Below the pieces are notes generated by a model. The model did not search any database and was not told the DNA's origin. It worked only from the letters and a program-made list of their open reading frames with translations. From Ligilactobacillus acidipiscis DSM 15836 (GTDB lineage Bacteria > Bacillota > Bacilli > Lactobacillales > Lactobacillaceae), in the NCBI RefSeq assembly GCF_001435755.1, contig NZ_AZFI01000002.1:1-45255 (forward strand): DNA of 45,255 nt, written 5' to 3'. A program made the position numbers and the translations under genes. Positions 34,687 to 42,156 of the stretch are shown one piece after another. Within the stretch, counting starts at the first letter, position 1; every line of letters starts with the position of its first letter.

Positions 34687-35505
34687 CTAATCCACCTCGA
34701 TCTCGCTTGCGTGCGTAAAATTTTCGATCATATTCGTCATGCGGCAGTATTCGCATTTACCACATCTCTTCGGCTTAATTTCGCCATTCATGACATCCCA
34801 CACTCGTTTTTGGTTGTCCTTGATGAATTCAAGTGCTCCATCTAATTCATAGCCATCGTCAACAGAATTAAAGTCAATCGCCATCTTATCGGGTGGGTCT
34901 TGCTTACTAACGGCAAAGATAAACGGCTGACACTCAACTCCAAACTGTTGCTTGATGAGCTCTTGATACACCGCCATCTGCATGTAATAGCCGTATGCTT
35001 TAACAAATGGCACTCTGTGTCTAACTTCTGGGTCATAGATGCCTTTGTGGATATCAGCAGTTGTCTTCAAGTCGCAGAAGTAACCATGATCTAAGACAAG
35101 GCTGTCAATTTTGCCCTTCCACGGATAACCGTCAATTTTGCCAGTCACAATAACTTCTTTCTGACCTGGTTCATAAACGTTCGTAAAGGCTTCATCGTGT
35201 TTCAGCACTGAAATCATGCTGTCAGCTTGCTTGTACTGCGATTTGATACCTTTGTCTGAATTGCCATACTTGTAAATAAACTTGGCATTGTCTGATTTGA
35301 ATTTGTCATGCGCTTCTTGACTTTCGAAAAAGCTATGAAGCCAGTTACCAACCAACAAAGCAGTATTATCTCGATTTGGTTGCCAGTCTTCTTTCAGCAT
35401 TGCTAAAGTCGCAGCTTCACACTTCATGAAGTCCTTGAAGATCGATACAGACATATATTTGAAGTCCGTATCATGTTCGTAGTAATTAGCCTGAGTAAGC
35501 TCCAT
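34687..35505 (-). CDS. PD-(D/E)XK exonuclease of the phage recombination pair (DUF3799/RecE-like)
   Basis: The 272-residue nuclease has SVSIFKDFMKCEAATLAML near the N-terminus, a LLVGNWLHSFFES motif and a catalytic core VTGKIDGYPWKGKID followed by YFCDLKTTADI (D and K of PD-(D/E)XK). C-terminal cysteines CGKCEYCRM, with C29 in MKCEAA, could bind an iron-sulfur cluster. It would digest double-strand ends to yield single strands for the annealing protein encoded just upstream. Start and stop codons overlap (TAATG). Confidence 0.88.
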   Translation of the reverse strand: MELTQANYYEHDTDFKYMSVSIFKDFMKCEAATLAMLKEDWQPNRDNTALLVGNWLHSFFESQEAHDKFKSDNAKFIYKYGNSDKGIKSQYKQADSMISVLKHDEAFTNVYEPGQKEVIVTGKIDGYPWKGKIDSLVLDHGYFCDLKTTADIHKGIYDPEVRHRVPFVKAYGYYMQMAVYQELIKQQFGVECQPFIFAVSKQDPPDKMAIDFNSVDDGYELDGALEFIKDNQKRVWDVMNGEIKPKRCGKCEYCRMTNMIENFTHASEIEVD

Positions 35506-36401
35506 TACTGCTCATCTGCCTTTGGTTGTCCTGTGATGTCGTCTAACAATTCAGTCTGTTCTTCCTGATCGTTGTCTTTTGATTTGTCGTAGTCTTGAAT
35601 GATTTCAGTTATTTCATCGCTAGGTTTCTCATCTTGCTGTTTAACGTCCTTTTCAGCCTGTTCTGGCTCGGGTACGTTGCTTTGAGTATCATTAGACGTT
35701 TGAACGTCATCGTTGCTTGTAGCACCCTTTAAGATTGAATTAGCCTGCTGCTCTCTTTCAGTAGCTTCGACTTCTTTAACTTCTTGAGATGGCTCATTTG
35801 GGTTCTTATCATCTTCGGTATACATACCGCCCAAAGCTTCAGGAAATGCCTCACGTAATGCGTTAACAATTGCCGTCTTACGAATCATCGTTGCAGGCAT
35901 TGACTTCCAAGTTGAGTTAAGTTCTTTCTGATGTGTCTTGTAGTCGTATCTTTCTTTCTTAAATTCATCAAAACTAATTTCAACATGATGTGGTTCTTTT
36001 CGATCGTTGCGATAGACATCAGCCCAGCCACCGACTAATTGGTCAGTCGGCAATATAAAAGCCCCATTGCTATATACAATTTCTTCATTACGGACAACGA
36101 TTACACCCGCTTTAATACCTGCATACTGCTCATTGTTTTCAGCGCGCTTCATAAATGCCTCTTTGGAAGTGATAAGCTGTGCAGGGCTTCCTTTGAACTT
36201 GATAATGTACGCTTCTTTTAAGAAAGGATTAAGGTGCTGGTACTTGCAAAGGTTGATAAACATTACAATCTCTTGGGTTGTGATAGGTTCTTTGCTATCA
36301 ACCAAATAATTACGGACTGTGTTTGGTGATAATGTGATATCTTCACCGTTAACATCAAACGTTACTGACTGTTCTTGTTTTGTTGCTATTTCATTACTCA
36401 T
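35505..36401 (-). CDS. bet: Single-strand annealing protein, phage Bet/RecT type
   Basis: The 298-residue protein shows the Bet-family features NTVRNYLVDSKEPITTQEIVMFINLCKYQHLNPF, then KEAYIIKFKGSPAQLITSKEAF and MIRKTAIVNALREAFPEALGGMYTEDD, here noted by their key residues. The last 90 or so residues are acidic, low-complexity and probably flexible, a common place for contact with a single-strand binding protein. GGGAGGATA precedes the ATG. With the exonuclease it forms a two-component recombination system. Confidence 0.93.
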   Translation of the reverse strand: MSNEIATKQEQSVTFDVNGEDITLSPNTVRNYLVDSKEPITTQEIVMFINLCKYQHLNPFLKEAYIIKFKGSPAQLITSKEAFMKRAENNEQYAGIKAGVIVVRNEEIVYSNGAFILPTDQLVGGWADVYRNDRKEPHHVEISFDEFKKERYDYKTHQKELNSTWKSMPATMIRKTAIVNALREAFPEALGGMYTEDDKNPNEPSQEVKEVEATEREQQANSILKGATSNDDVQTSNDTQSNVPEPEQAEKDVKQQDEKPSDEITEIIQDYDKSKDNDQEEQTELLDDITGQPKADEQ

Positions 36402-36672
36402 ATTGATATCCTCCCATTTCTTCCACTGTTTCGATTGCCATATCTACATCACAAATTCGTGCGTCACACTTGTATTTGCAATATGCAACTAACTGGCTCA
36501 TAGGGACTAATCCATCATCGGTCATCCAGACTTCATCTTCAGTGATTAAGTCGCCATTCAAGTCGTGTAATTCTTTAGGTGCTCGTGGCATATTGTATTG
36601 TACAAATTGGCGTTGCCACTCATCTGAGTGGGTGTCCATATCATCAGCCATGCGGTCAAAATTATATTGCAT
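36394..36672 (-). CDS. Phage protein of 92 residues, function unknown
   Basis: MQYNFDRMADDMDTHSDEWQ begins an acidic protein with a LNGDLITEDEVWMTDDGLVP stretch and cysteines near YCKYKCDARICDVD. I take the ATG at 36672; a TTG at 36681 overlaps the previous stop. The ribosome binding site is weak, so coupling to the upstream gene is likely. It directly precedes bet. Confidence 0.65.
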   Translation of the reverse strand: MQYNFDRMADDMDTHSDEWQRQFVQYNMPRAPKELHDLNGDLITEDEVWMTDDGLVPMSQLVAYCKYKCDARICDVDMAIETVEEMGGYQYE

Positions 36673-36677
36673 TAAAA

Positions 36678-36875
36678 TCAACTTCTTTTCATTTCTTCAA
36701 GCTGCTCTTGCCACATGTCGAATGCACTACAATAGATATATTGTTGTAACTCATCAGTCATATCATCATTTTCTTTTTCGATTTTTTGGCAAAGTAGCAT
36801 GAAATTATCTTGGGTCATAGTTTGTTTTGCAAAATTTAAAAATCTAACGATTGCATCTGCTTCTTTAGTTTCCAT
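36678..36875 (-). CDS. Small phage protein, function unknown
   Basis: The 65-residue acidic, helical product begins METKEADAIVRFLNFAKQTM. CAGGAGGCAC precedes the ATG. It overlaps the upstream gene by 11 bases, so it belongs to the early operon. No family recognised. Confidence 0.65.
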   Translation of the reverse strand: METKEADAIVRFLNFAKQTMTQDNFMLLCQKIEKENDDMTDELQQYIYCSAFDMWQEQLEEMKRS

Positions 36876-37056
36876 GCTGTGCCTCCTGTTCTCTCAATAG
36901 ATCAATGTGATGCTGTAATAGTCGGATCTCTGAATCAGTCAACTGATCACGTTTCACATTGATAATCATTGTCAGATAGCTAATGCGTTCTTGCGGTGTT
37001 GATTTAACTGCTATCGTTTGTAAAGCATCATGGTGGGCTTTAGATTGTGGTGTCAT
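36865..37056 (-). CDS. Small phage protein, function unknown
   Basis: The 63-residue product begins MTPQSKAHHDALQTIAVKST. The ATG at 37056 is chosen because GGAG lies six bases upstream; an upstream TTG at 37068 includes this site. It is rich in helix-forming residues with no visible motif. Confidence 0.6.
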   Translation of the reverse strand: MTPQSKAHHDALQTIAVKSTPQERISYLTMIINVKRDQLTDSEIRLLQHHIDLLREQEAQHGN

Positions 37057-37108
37057 AATTTGCTCCAATCTGTGCTATAATAGGCACGTGATATATTTTT
37101 GTTGAATG

Positions 37109-37285
37109 TTAGTCACGACTGCCATCGTGGCTTTTTTCTTGCTTTAAAAACTTGTACATTTGGTGTGTTCCCATCAGCGCTAAAGTGAATACCGTTACGG
37201 CTAATAAAGCTGTGTAACTAGCTCCTAGCCTGATCATCACCATCAAGATGACGAGGTTGATAATTTCGATTCCCGATGCTGTCAT
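37109..37285 (-). CDS. Small membrane protein, function unknown
   Basis: From ATG 37285 the frame gives MTASGIEIINLVILMVMIRL and a second hydrophobic segment LLAVTVFTLALMGTHQMYKF, then a charged tail. GGGTGAG lies before the ATG. An in-frame ATG at 37327 would add 14 polar residues inside the overlapping upstream small gene; I consider it less likely. Confidence 0.5.
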   Translation of the reverse strand: MTASGIEIINLVILMVMIRLGASYTALLAVTVFTLALMGTHQMYKFLKQEKSHDGSRD

Positions 37286-37376
37286 GCTGCTCACCCATTT
37301 TCTGTTTCCATTTGTAATCAACATCATCGAATATAATCACCAACAGGACAATTAGAAGTATGATTATGATGCTCAT
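37218..37376 (-). CDS. Very small membrane-anchored protein (52 residues)
   Basis: MSIIIILLIVLLVIIFDDVD is one membrane segment, followed by a polar tail ending DGDDQARS. AGAGGAGG stands eight bases before the ATG, and the ATG overlaps the upstream TGA. It overlaps the next small gene by 68 bases in another frame. Confidence 0.5.
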   Translation of the reverse strand: MSIIIILLIVLLVIIFDDVDYKWKQKMGEQHDSIGNRNYQPRHLDGDDQARS

Positions 37377-37465
37377 TTATTAATCCTCCTCTTTATCATT
37401 GCCACGATCATCGCAATAACGATATACCCGACTATTGCAACGACCGTTCCTTCCCCTGGTGTCAT
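37373..37465 (-). CDS. Very small membrane protein (30 residues)
   Basis: MTPGEGTVVAIVGYIVIAMI with a KRRINK end forms a single membrane segment. Its ATG overlaps the stop of the excisionase-like gene (ATGA), and its TGA overlaps the next start. The tight overlaps suggest real coupled genes. Confidence 0.5.
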   Translation of the reverse strand: MTPGEGTVVAIVGYIVIAMIVAMIKRRINK

Positions 37466-37728
37466 GTAACCGCCCCCAGTAAATAATTGTCCCTGATCCA
37501 TTCGTTAAATTCGTCCACTGGATAGCGGACTAAGCCGTCAATAACTACTGTGGGCGGTGCAAGTGGCATGATCTTGTCATGAAACGTTCTGGGTGTAATG
37601 CTGAGATAATCAGCCATTTGTGCTTGATTGAGATAACCGATTGATTGCTTGTCACTGGTTTGTTCGTCCAGTTTGTGCTGAACCAGCTTAGCTATTTTAG
37701 TAGCGATCAATTCTTCTAGTTCTGCCAT
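37462..37728 (-). CDS. Excisionase-like/MerR-type helix-turn-helix protein
   Basis: The 88-residue protein has an N-terminal helix and a DNA-binding unit GYLNQAQMADYLSITPRTFHDKI, followed by a wing ending RYPVDEFNEWIRDNYL. This is the layout of phage excisionase-family DNA binders. AAAGGAGGCTG precedes the ATG. It lies in the early operon rather than beside the integrase, so a regulatory role is as likely as excision. Confidence 0.75.
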   Translation of the reverse strand: MAELEELIATKIAKLVQHKLDEQTSDKQSIGYLNQAQMADYLSITPRTFHDKIMPLAPPTVVIDGLVRYPVDEFNEWIRDNYLLGAVT

Positions 37729-37813
37729 TGGATCAGCCTCCTTTCTATTTAAATTAATTGATTAGCTTACGATTTAACTTTCCTTATATAATTGATATAA
37801 GGAGGTGATTTAA

Positions 37814-38041
37814 TTGAAAGAAAAAGAATTTAATAGCAAATTTCAAAGTGTACTGGACGATTTTTCAGCAGAACATTGGTCAAAAGATGCAGTTCTTGAA
37901 TCAATGAAAAGATACGCAGATCAAAACGGCAATTTAAAGCTTGAAGATGCGCTTATATTTGCACTTAACGAGTCCAGAGAATACACTGAAAAATTCACTT
38001 ATTTAGTTCTCTCTGCTCTATTTGTTGATAAGGACCAATAA
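37814..38041 (+). CDS. Small plus-strand protein opposite the early operon, function unknown
   Basis: The 75-residue soluble product starts at TTG 37814 behind a strong GGAGGTGAT: MKEKEFNSKFQSVLDDFSAE. It is acidic and helical and has no motif I know. Upstream TATAATTGA followed by ATATAAGG is shared with the next plus-strand gene (38222), suggesting the same kind of promoter. Its direction is against the surrounding early genes, which suggests expression in the lysogen. Confidence 0.65.
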   Translation: MKEKEFNSKFQSVLDDFSAEHWSKDAVLESMKRYADQNGNLKLEDALIFALNESREYTEKFTYLVLSALFVDKDQ

Positions 38042-38151
38042 ATTTCAGCGAGTTTATCCGCATTAATTTTCACTCCGTGTTCCTCGCTACTTCCGATAGC
38101 TTGGAGCACGTTTTTTATTTCTTCTGTGGTTCCTTCTACTGTTAATTTCAT
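37999..38151 (-). CDS. Small phage protein (50 residues)
   Basis: MKLTVEGTTEEIKNVLQAIG starts a frame ending NRAERTK. GAAAGGAAG stands seven bases before the ATG. Its 3' end overlaps the 3' end of the plus-strand gene at 37814-38041 by 43 bases. Short proteins beginning M-K-x-x-V/I-E-G-T are common in phages of this group. Function unknown. Confidence 0.55.
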   Translation of the reverse strand: MKLTVEGTTEEIKNVLQAIGSSEEHGVKINADKLAEIYWSLSTNRAERTK

Positions 38152-38221
38152 TTAAATCTTCCTTTCTATAAAAACGATTAATCGTATAATTGAGTTATCT
38201 CAATATAAGGTGGTGATAAAC

Positions 38222-38449
38222 ATGTCGGGCAAAAATCAGCACGTCGTACCCAACAAAAATGGTGGTTGGAACGTTAAGGGCGAGGGAAATTCGAAATCTA
38301 CTCTACACACAGACACAAAAGCAGAAGCCGTTAAAGCAGGTCGTGAATTTTCGATAAATCAACATTCTGAATTAGTTATTCATGGTAGAAACGGACAAAT
38401 CCAGAACAAAGACAGTCATGGCCATGATCCACATCCACCAAAGGGCTAA
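38222..38449 (+). CDS. DUF2188-like small protein
   Basis: The 75-residue product starts MSGKNQHVVPNKNGGWNVKG and continues with ATKAEAVKAGREFS-type sequence (here TKAEAVKAGREFSINQHSEL) and VIHGRNGQIQNKDSHG, the signature of DUF2188. Family members are short and widespread, with unknown role. The ATG at 38222 follows AAGGTGGTGAT; a GTG at 38210 would lie inside that site. Upstream is TATAATTGAG and a TTGAG/CTCAA inverted repeat. It runs opposite to the early operon. Confidence 0.75.
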   Translation: MSGKNQHVVPNKNGGWNVKGEGNSKSTLHTDTKAEAVKAGREFSINQHSELVIHGRNGQIQNKDSHGHDPHPPKG

Positions 38450-38598
38450 TTGTATTTAGGTGTTAACCTGATACGATAACCGTCAGCAGGAGTTATATCC
38501 GTTAATGTAACTTCTGCTATTTTTTTGCCTTCTTCGGTTTCAACAACCAACTTGCTATAAAAATCTTCATTAAGAACGCGAACTTTTTCTTCACTCAT
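38446..38598 (-). CDS. Small phage protein (50 residues)
   Basis: MSEEKVRVLNEDFYSKLVVE begins a product ending IRLTPKYN. GAGGAGG stands six bases before the ATG. It starts right after the 63-residue gene and overlaps the end of the plus-strand DUF2188 gene by four bases. Function unknown. Confidence 0.6.
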   Translation of the reverse strand: MSEEKVRVLNEDFYSKLVVETEEGKKIAEVTLTDITPADGYRIRLTPKYN

Positions 38599-38600
38599 TT

Positions 38601-38792
38601 TTAAGCCTCCTCGTTGTCTTCAATAGTTGGTAAATATAAATCGCTCATGCCTAAGGTGTCAGCAATCCAAAATAGTGTTTCTAAATTGAAATCTTGTGCA
38701 TCTTCAACCGTTTTAAAAGTTTCAGGATTTAAGTTCTTGTCATTCACTGACAGTAATGTTTCTATTGCGTCTCTTACTGATTCATATTCCAT
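38601..38792 (-). CDS. Small acidic phage protein, function unknown
   Basis: The 63-residue product MEYESVRDAIETLLSVNDKN... ends in NEEA and is strongly acidic. TTAGGAGG precedes the ATG. It lies between the ORF6C-like gene and the next small early gene. Confidence 0.65.
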   Translation of the reverse strand: MEYESVRDAIETLLSVNDKNLNPETFKTVEDAQDFNLETLFWIADTLGMSDLYLPTIEDNEEA

Positions 38793-38804
38793 TATTTATT
38801 CCTC

Positions 38805-39398
38805 CTAATCTTTTGGTTCAGTTGCTTTATATCCGTGGCTTATTTCCCAGACATTCAAGGTTTGCAGTTGAGCTTCCGTAATACGTAACGTTCTTTCTGG
38901 CAAGTCATAGATGTTTAACTGCTTGGCATAATTGATTGCATCTTCATAATTTGCGTGCAGAATAGTTGTATACTTGATCGCATTGAAATGTTTCTTAACA
39001 ATTGAGTAAAAGGCACCGATAATGTGTCCATATTTCTTAGAGTAAAAATTTGATCCACCGTAGTTTTTGTCCCCAAATGTTTGTCCGATCCATTCAAGCG
39101 TCGTGATGTTGGCACGCTGTGAAATAATGCTTTTAAGATTTGTTGCCTCTCCGTCGTTTAATGGAATTGTCTTTTTTACATCTTCAATGGCATCATCTAC
39201 AAATGCGTGCATTTCTTCTTCTGTGCTTTTAACAGCCCTTGAAATTTCATCTTTGAAATCAGCAGTCATTTTACTTTTAACCTGTTGCAAGTCATTCTTA
39301 TTAGCCTCACGGACTTTCTTAATAATCACTGCGTTGTTTAATTGTTGCTCGATTAATTTATCGATCATTTCGTTATTTTGTTTTTCTTGTGGCATCAT
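38805..39398 (-). CDS. ORF6C-domain phage regulatory protein
   Basis: The 197-residue protein has an N-terminal coiled-coil-like part and a C-terminal ORF6C-type domain: VKKTIPLNDGEATNLKSIIS, SKKYGHIIGAFYSIVKKHFN, then INYAKQLNIYDLPERTLRIT. This domain is usually the C-terminal half of phage antirepressors; here no Bro/KilA/ORF6N domain precedes it. It overlaps the upstream gene by four bases and probably modulates the lysogeny switch or early expression. Confidence 0.7.
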   Translation of the reverse strand: MMPQEKQNNEMIDKLIEQQLNNAVIIKKVREANKNDLQQVKSKMTADFKDEISRAVKSTEEEMHAFVDDAIEDVKKTIPLNDGEATNLKSIISQRANITTLEWIGQTFGDKNYGGSNFYSKKYGHIIGAFYSIVKKHFNAIKYTTILHANYEDAINYAKQLNIYDLPERTLRITEAQLQTLNVWEISHGYKATEPKD

Positions 39399-40303
39399 TC
39401 TGAAAACTTCCCTTCTACTATTCTTCTGCCTTCAATAATTTGGTTTACGTTGTCAACGAATCTTTGGAGACCATCAGTTGCTTCTTGCAAATCAGATTTA
39501 GACCTATTATCTAAATCATTAATTTTGGATATATCAGTCAGCACATTTTCTTCTCGTAAGAATTTTTGAATGTCCCTTATCAATGAATAAATGCTAATTG
39601 ATGTTTGAACTTTCAAAGACCTAAGCTCATGTTCTTGTTGCTCATCAAACTTGTCATTCGCTTCATCGTTTTTTCTGATCCGTTCGTAAGCCTGAACTTC
39701 CCTCTGATAAAATTCGAGATCCTCTTGAGCTTTTTTCAATTGAGCTTGAGCATCAGACGCTTGTTGTTTAAGTTGCTCATAATCATCGGGTACTTTCTCA
39801 ATTTCTTTTTCAACGATCTCTGGCGCCGGTTTGTTCTTAACTTGTTCTTCTAATGCAGTAATCGTTTTTGACTTGTCATCAATCACACCGTTCAATGTTT
39901 GGCGAGCGTCCTCGGACTGTTTGAGCTTGTGGTTAAGCTCTTGAATTTCTCGCCTGGTCATATCAACCGGCTTTTTGGTTTCACCAGAATCTAATTGTTG
40001 TGGTTCATTGCGCATTTCAGTGGGAATTTTGGTTAGTTCATAAAGAACACTGACGCCTAAATGTTGCACTGGTTCATCATTTAACCATTTTTCTGAAGAA
40101 ACCTTGATAAACCTTGATGCCATTGTTCTATCCATATTGATTGATTCAAGCCATTTAAGATATTGTCCATGCGCCAAGTCTTCTTCTTTGACCTTCTTCA
40201 ACCGTCTACCAATCTCAAATATTGCTTGTCCACCGATTGACTGGTAAGTTTTGATCTCGGTAGTTAGTTGAGTTAGATCATTACTTAATGCAACTTCTTG
40301 CAA
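39395..40303 (-). CDS. DUF3102-like coiled-coil early protein
   Basis: The 302-residue protein begins at TTG 40303, seven bases behind GGAGGTG. The N-terminal 110 residues (IKTYQSIGGQAIFEIGRRLK, YLKWLESINMDRTMASRFIK) match the DUF3102 type, a DNA-binding-like fold. A long coiled coil spans about residues 120-225, and a helical C-terminus follows. It is the first gene after cro in the early operon. The precise role is not known. Confidence 0.7.
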   Translation of the reverse strand: MQEVALSNDLTQLTTEIKTYQSIGGQAIFEIGRRLKKVKEEDLAHGQYLKWLESINMDRTMASRFIKVSSEKWLNDEPVQHLGVSVLYELTKIPTEMRNEPQQLDSGETKKPVDMTRREIQELNHKLKQSEDARQTLNGVIDDKSKTITALEEQVKNKPAPEIVEKEIEKVPDDYEQLKQQASDAQAQLKKAQEDLEFYQREVQAYERIRKNDEANDKFDEQQEHELRSLKVQTSISIYSLIRDIQKFLREENVLTDISKINDLDNRSKSDLQEATDGLQRFVDNVNQIIEGRRIVEGKFSE

Positions 40304-40317
40304 TTTGTTCACCTCCT

Positions 40318-40542
40318 CTATTCTTTAATTAAATTACGGTTAAACCGTAAGTTACGGTAAAAAATAAGATCGTTGTAATTAGCGCCAAAATACTTTTCGA
40401 TGTTATCGAGTGTCTTTTTATTAGGAAAAGTTTTTGCCCGTTCATAATTACTCCACGTATCTGGACTCACGCCAACGATCTTTGCCATTTCTGTTTGAGT
40501 TAATCCATAATTAACTCGCAACGCTTTTAATGTCAGTTTCAT
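40318..40542 (-). CDS. cro: Cro-like XRE repressor
   Basis: The 74-residue protein is a single helix-turn-helix domain: KALRVNYGLTQTEMAKIVGV followed by SPDTWSNYERAKTFPNKKTL. The ATG at 40542 has AAGGAAG upstream; the longer frame reads through the promoter. It is the first gene of the minus-strand early operon and is divergent from cI. An operator palindrome is repeated inside its last codons (40334-40350). Confidence 0.9.
   Translation of the reverse strand: MKLTLKALRVNYGLTQTEMAKIVGVSPDTWSNYERAKTFPNKKTLDNIEKYFGANYNDLIFYRNLRFNRNLIKE
40334..40358. promoter_or_regulatory. Operator-like palindrome inside the 3' end of cro
   Basis: TTACGGTTAAACCGTAA (40334-40350) is a 17-base palindrome. Its core ACGGTTAAACCGT is identical to the one in the cro promoter. 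A half-site TTACGGT follows at 40352-40358. Confidence 0.6.
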
Positions 40543-40567
40543 GTGTTCACTTCCTTTCGACATACTA

Positions 40568-40596
40568 ATCATATAACGGTTAAACCGTACTGTCAA
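40568..40596 (-). promoter_or_regulatory. Promoter of cro/early operon with operator in the spacer
   Basis: On the minus strand TTGACA (40591-40596) and TATGAT (40568-40573) are spaced by 17 bases. The operator palindrome ACGGTTAAACCGT (40576-40588) fills the spacer. Repressor bound there would block RNA polymerase. Confidence 0.85.
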
Positions 40597-40637
40597 GAAC
40601 AAAACACGAAAAAACCGTAATTTATTAAAAATAATTA

Positions 40638-40666
40638 TTGCAATACATACGATATTGCCGTAATAT
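40638..40666 (+). promoter_or_regulatory. Promoter of the cI-like repressor
   Basis: TTGCAA (40638-40643), 17 bases, TAATAT (40661-40666). Half-sites AACCGTAA (40613-40620) and GCCGTAA (about 40657-40663) flank or enter it, so the repressor or Cro may regulate it. Confidence 0.75.
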
Positions 40667-40697
40667 AGTAATTGTAGAAAGGAAGTGAACAAAATAG

Positions 40698-41330
40698 ATG
40701 AATGGTTTAGGCAATAAAGAAGTCATGTCAGCCAATATAAAGAAGTATATGGATAGAAATGGGATTGATCGAAGTAAATTAGCTAGTGATCTTGGACAAG
40801 CATATACAACTGTTTCTGATTGGGTCAATGGAAAAACATACCCAAGAATTGATAAAATTGAAATGCTCGCCGATTATTTCCATATTGAAAAAGCTGATTT
40901 AGTAGAAGAAAATAAGCCTGACAATTTAAAGGAAGTCCCAACCAAAACTAAAAAAGTTCCTATATTAGGTACAATAGCCTGCGGTGATCCAATAACTGCT
41001 GATGAGAATATTGAGAGCTATCGTGAAACGGTTGCCGATCTTCTACCGAATGGAACAGTCTTTTATCTCAAGGCAAAAGGCAGATCAATGGAGCCGACAA
41101 TACCAAATGGTTCGTACGTGCTGATTAGGGAACAACCAACTGTGGAAGACGGCGAGATCGCAGCGGTGCTAGTTGATAATGACAGCGAGGCCACATTAAA
41201 GCGAGTCAAGCACCAAGGCAACATCGTCATGTTGATGCCAGATAACCACGAGTACGATCCGATAATTTTATCAGACGATTATACTGGCAGGATAATTGGC
41301 AAGGCAGTTCGGTTTGTAGCCGATCTATAA
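40698..41330 (+). CDS. cI: CI-like repressor with S24 self-cleavage domain
   Basis: The 210-residue lysogeny repressor has an N-terminal HTH (about 12-60, SKLASDLGQAYTTVSDWVNG) and a LexA/S24 C-terminal domain. The predicted cleavage site is GTIACGDP, C95-G96, the Cys-Gly form. The catalytic pair is S130 in KGRSMEPTI and K168 in EATLKRV. RecA-stimulated self-cleavage and SOS induction are expected. It diverges from cro; operators lie between. A hairpin with GCxCTAGCC arms follows at about 41336-41370. Confidence 0.93.
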   Translation: MNGLGNKEVMSANIKKYMDRNGIDRSKLASDLGQAYTTVSDWVNGKTYPRIDKIEMLADYFHIEKADLVEENKPDNLKEVPTKTKKVPILGTIACGDPITADENIESYRETVADLLPNGTVFYLKAKGRSMEPTIPNGSYVLIREQPTVEDGEIAAVLVDNDSEATLKRVKHQGNIVMLMPDNHEYDPIILSDDYTGRIIGKAVRFVADL

Positions 41331-41498
41331 AAAATGCCCTAGCCAGAATTTAGGGTAACCGGCTAGAGCATGAGAATATGTGTTTGACTAGATTATAACA
41401 TCTAGCCGAGCACATTACATATTTAATTAAAATAATACATAGTCCGCACCTCGTGGACGTTAAAAACCGAGGAAATATTATATTTGGAGGAATTACAA

Positions 41499-42014
41499 AT
41501 GGCAAAGAAGAAGATTACAGGACAAAATGGGAAAGAGTATACAGTTAAGGAAAAGAAACCATTTTATAAAAAGATTTGGTTTTGGCTGCTGATTCTCGTA
41601 GTAGTGTTTATGTTTGCTAGTGTTGTCGGCAGTGATGATGATGAAAGCACAGCAAGCGACGCAAAGACTGGACAAAAGCAATCGTCGAGTAAAAAGAAAG
41701 ACAATGTACCGGCTGAATACAGAGCAGCTCAACGAAAGGGACAAACTTACGCCGACACCATGAATATGTCAAAAGCAGGTATTTATGATCAGCTAACTTC
41801 TGATGCAGGCGAAGGTTTCCCACAAAAAGCTGCACAATATGCAGTAGACCACATCAAAGTCAACTATAATAAGAATGCCTTAGAAAAAGCCAAAGATTAT
41901 CGCGAAGAGCAAGATATGTCCAATGATTCAATACATGAACAATTAACTTCAGAAGCCGGCGAACAATTTACATCGCAGGAAGCTGATTATGCAATTCAAC
42001 ATATAGATGATTAA
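41499..42014 (+). CDS. Ltp-like membrane protein, probable superinfection exclusion factor
   Basis: The 171-residue protein has a basic N-terminus, one membrane segment FWLLILVVVFMFASVVGSDD, a polar linker, then two copies of a 45-50-residue helical repeat (MSKAGIYDQLTSDAGEGF and MSNDSIHEQLTSEAGEQF, each ending in YA.xHI). This is the repeat of the Ltp family; streptococcal phage TP-J34 Ltp blocks DNA entry by acting on the tape measure protein. Unlike Ltp it has no lipobox cysteine and would be held by the membrane segment. TGGAGGAAT precedes the ATG. Its place between cI and int is the usual slot for lysogen-expressed exclusion genes. Confidence 0.8.
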   Translation: MAKKKITGQNGKEYTVKEKKPFYKKIWFWLLILVVVFMFASVVGSDDDESTASDAKTGQKQSSSKKKDNVPAEYRAAQRKGQTYADTMNMSKAGIYDQLTSDAGEGFPQKAAQYAVDHIKVNYNKNALEKAKDYREEQDMSNDSIHEQLTSEAGEQFTSQEADYAIQHIDD

Positions 42015-42066
42015 TAAAAAACACATCTCGCCCCGACCAGAGTTTGAGATGTGCCTATACACTATA

Positions 42067-42093
42067 AAGGGGTGCGGTGCACCCTTCTTTTTT
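42067..42093 (+). terminator. Intrinsic terminator between the Ltp-like gene and the integrase gene
   Basis: AAGGGGTGC and GCACCCTT pair with one bulged G and are followed by CTTTTTT. Another hairpin, CACATCTC/GAGATGTG, lies just upstream at about 42024-42056. Confidence 0.75.
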
Positions 42094-42156
42094 ATCTTAT
42101 CACAAAAAGGAGGCGGTGCCTACCCTGCTTTGACCCACACACAAAGGAGGATAATC

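Noticed and set aside
42007-42156. Extended N-terminus of the integrase
   Set aside because: The extra 50 codons run through a terminator hairpin and overlap the Ltp-like gene; the ATG at 42157 has an AAAGGAGG site and matches the family start.
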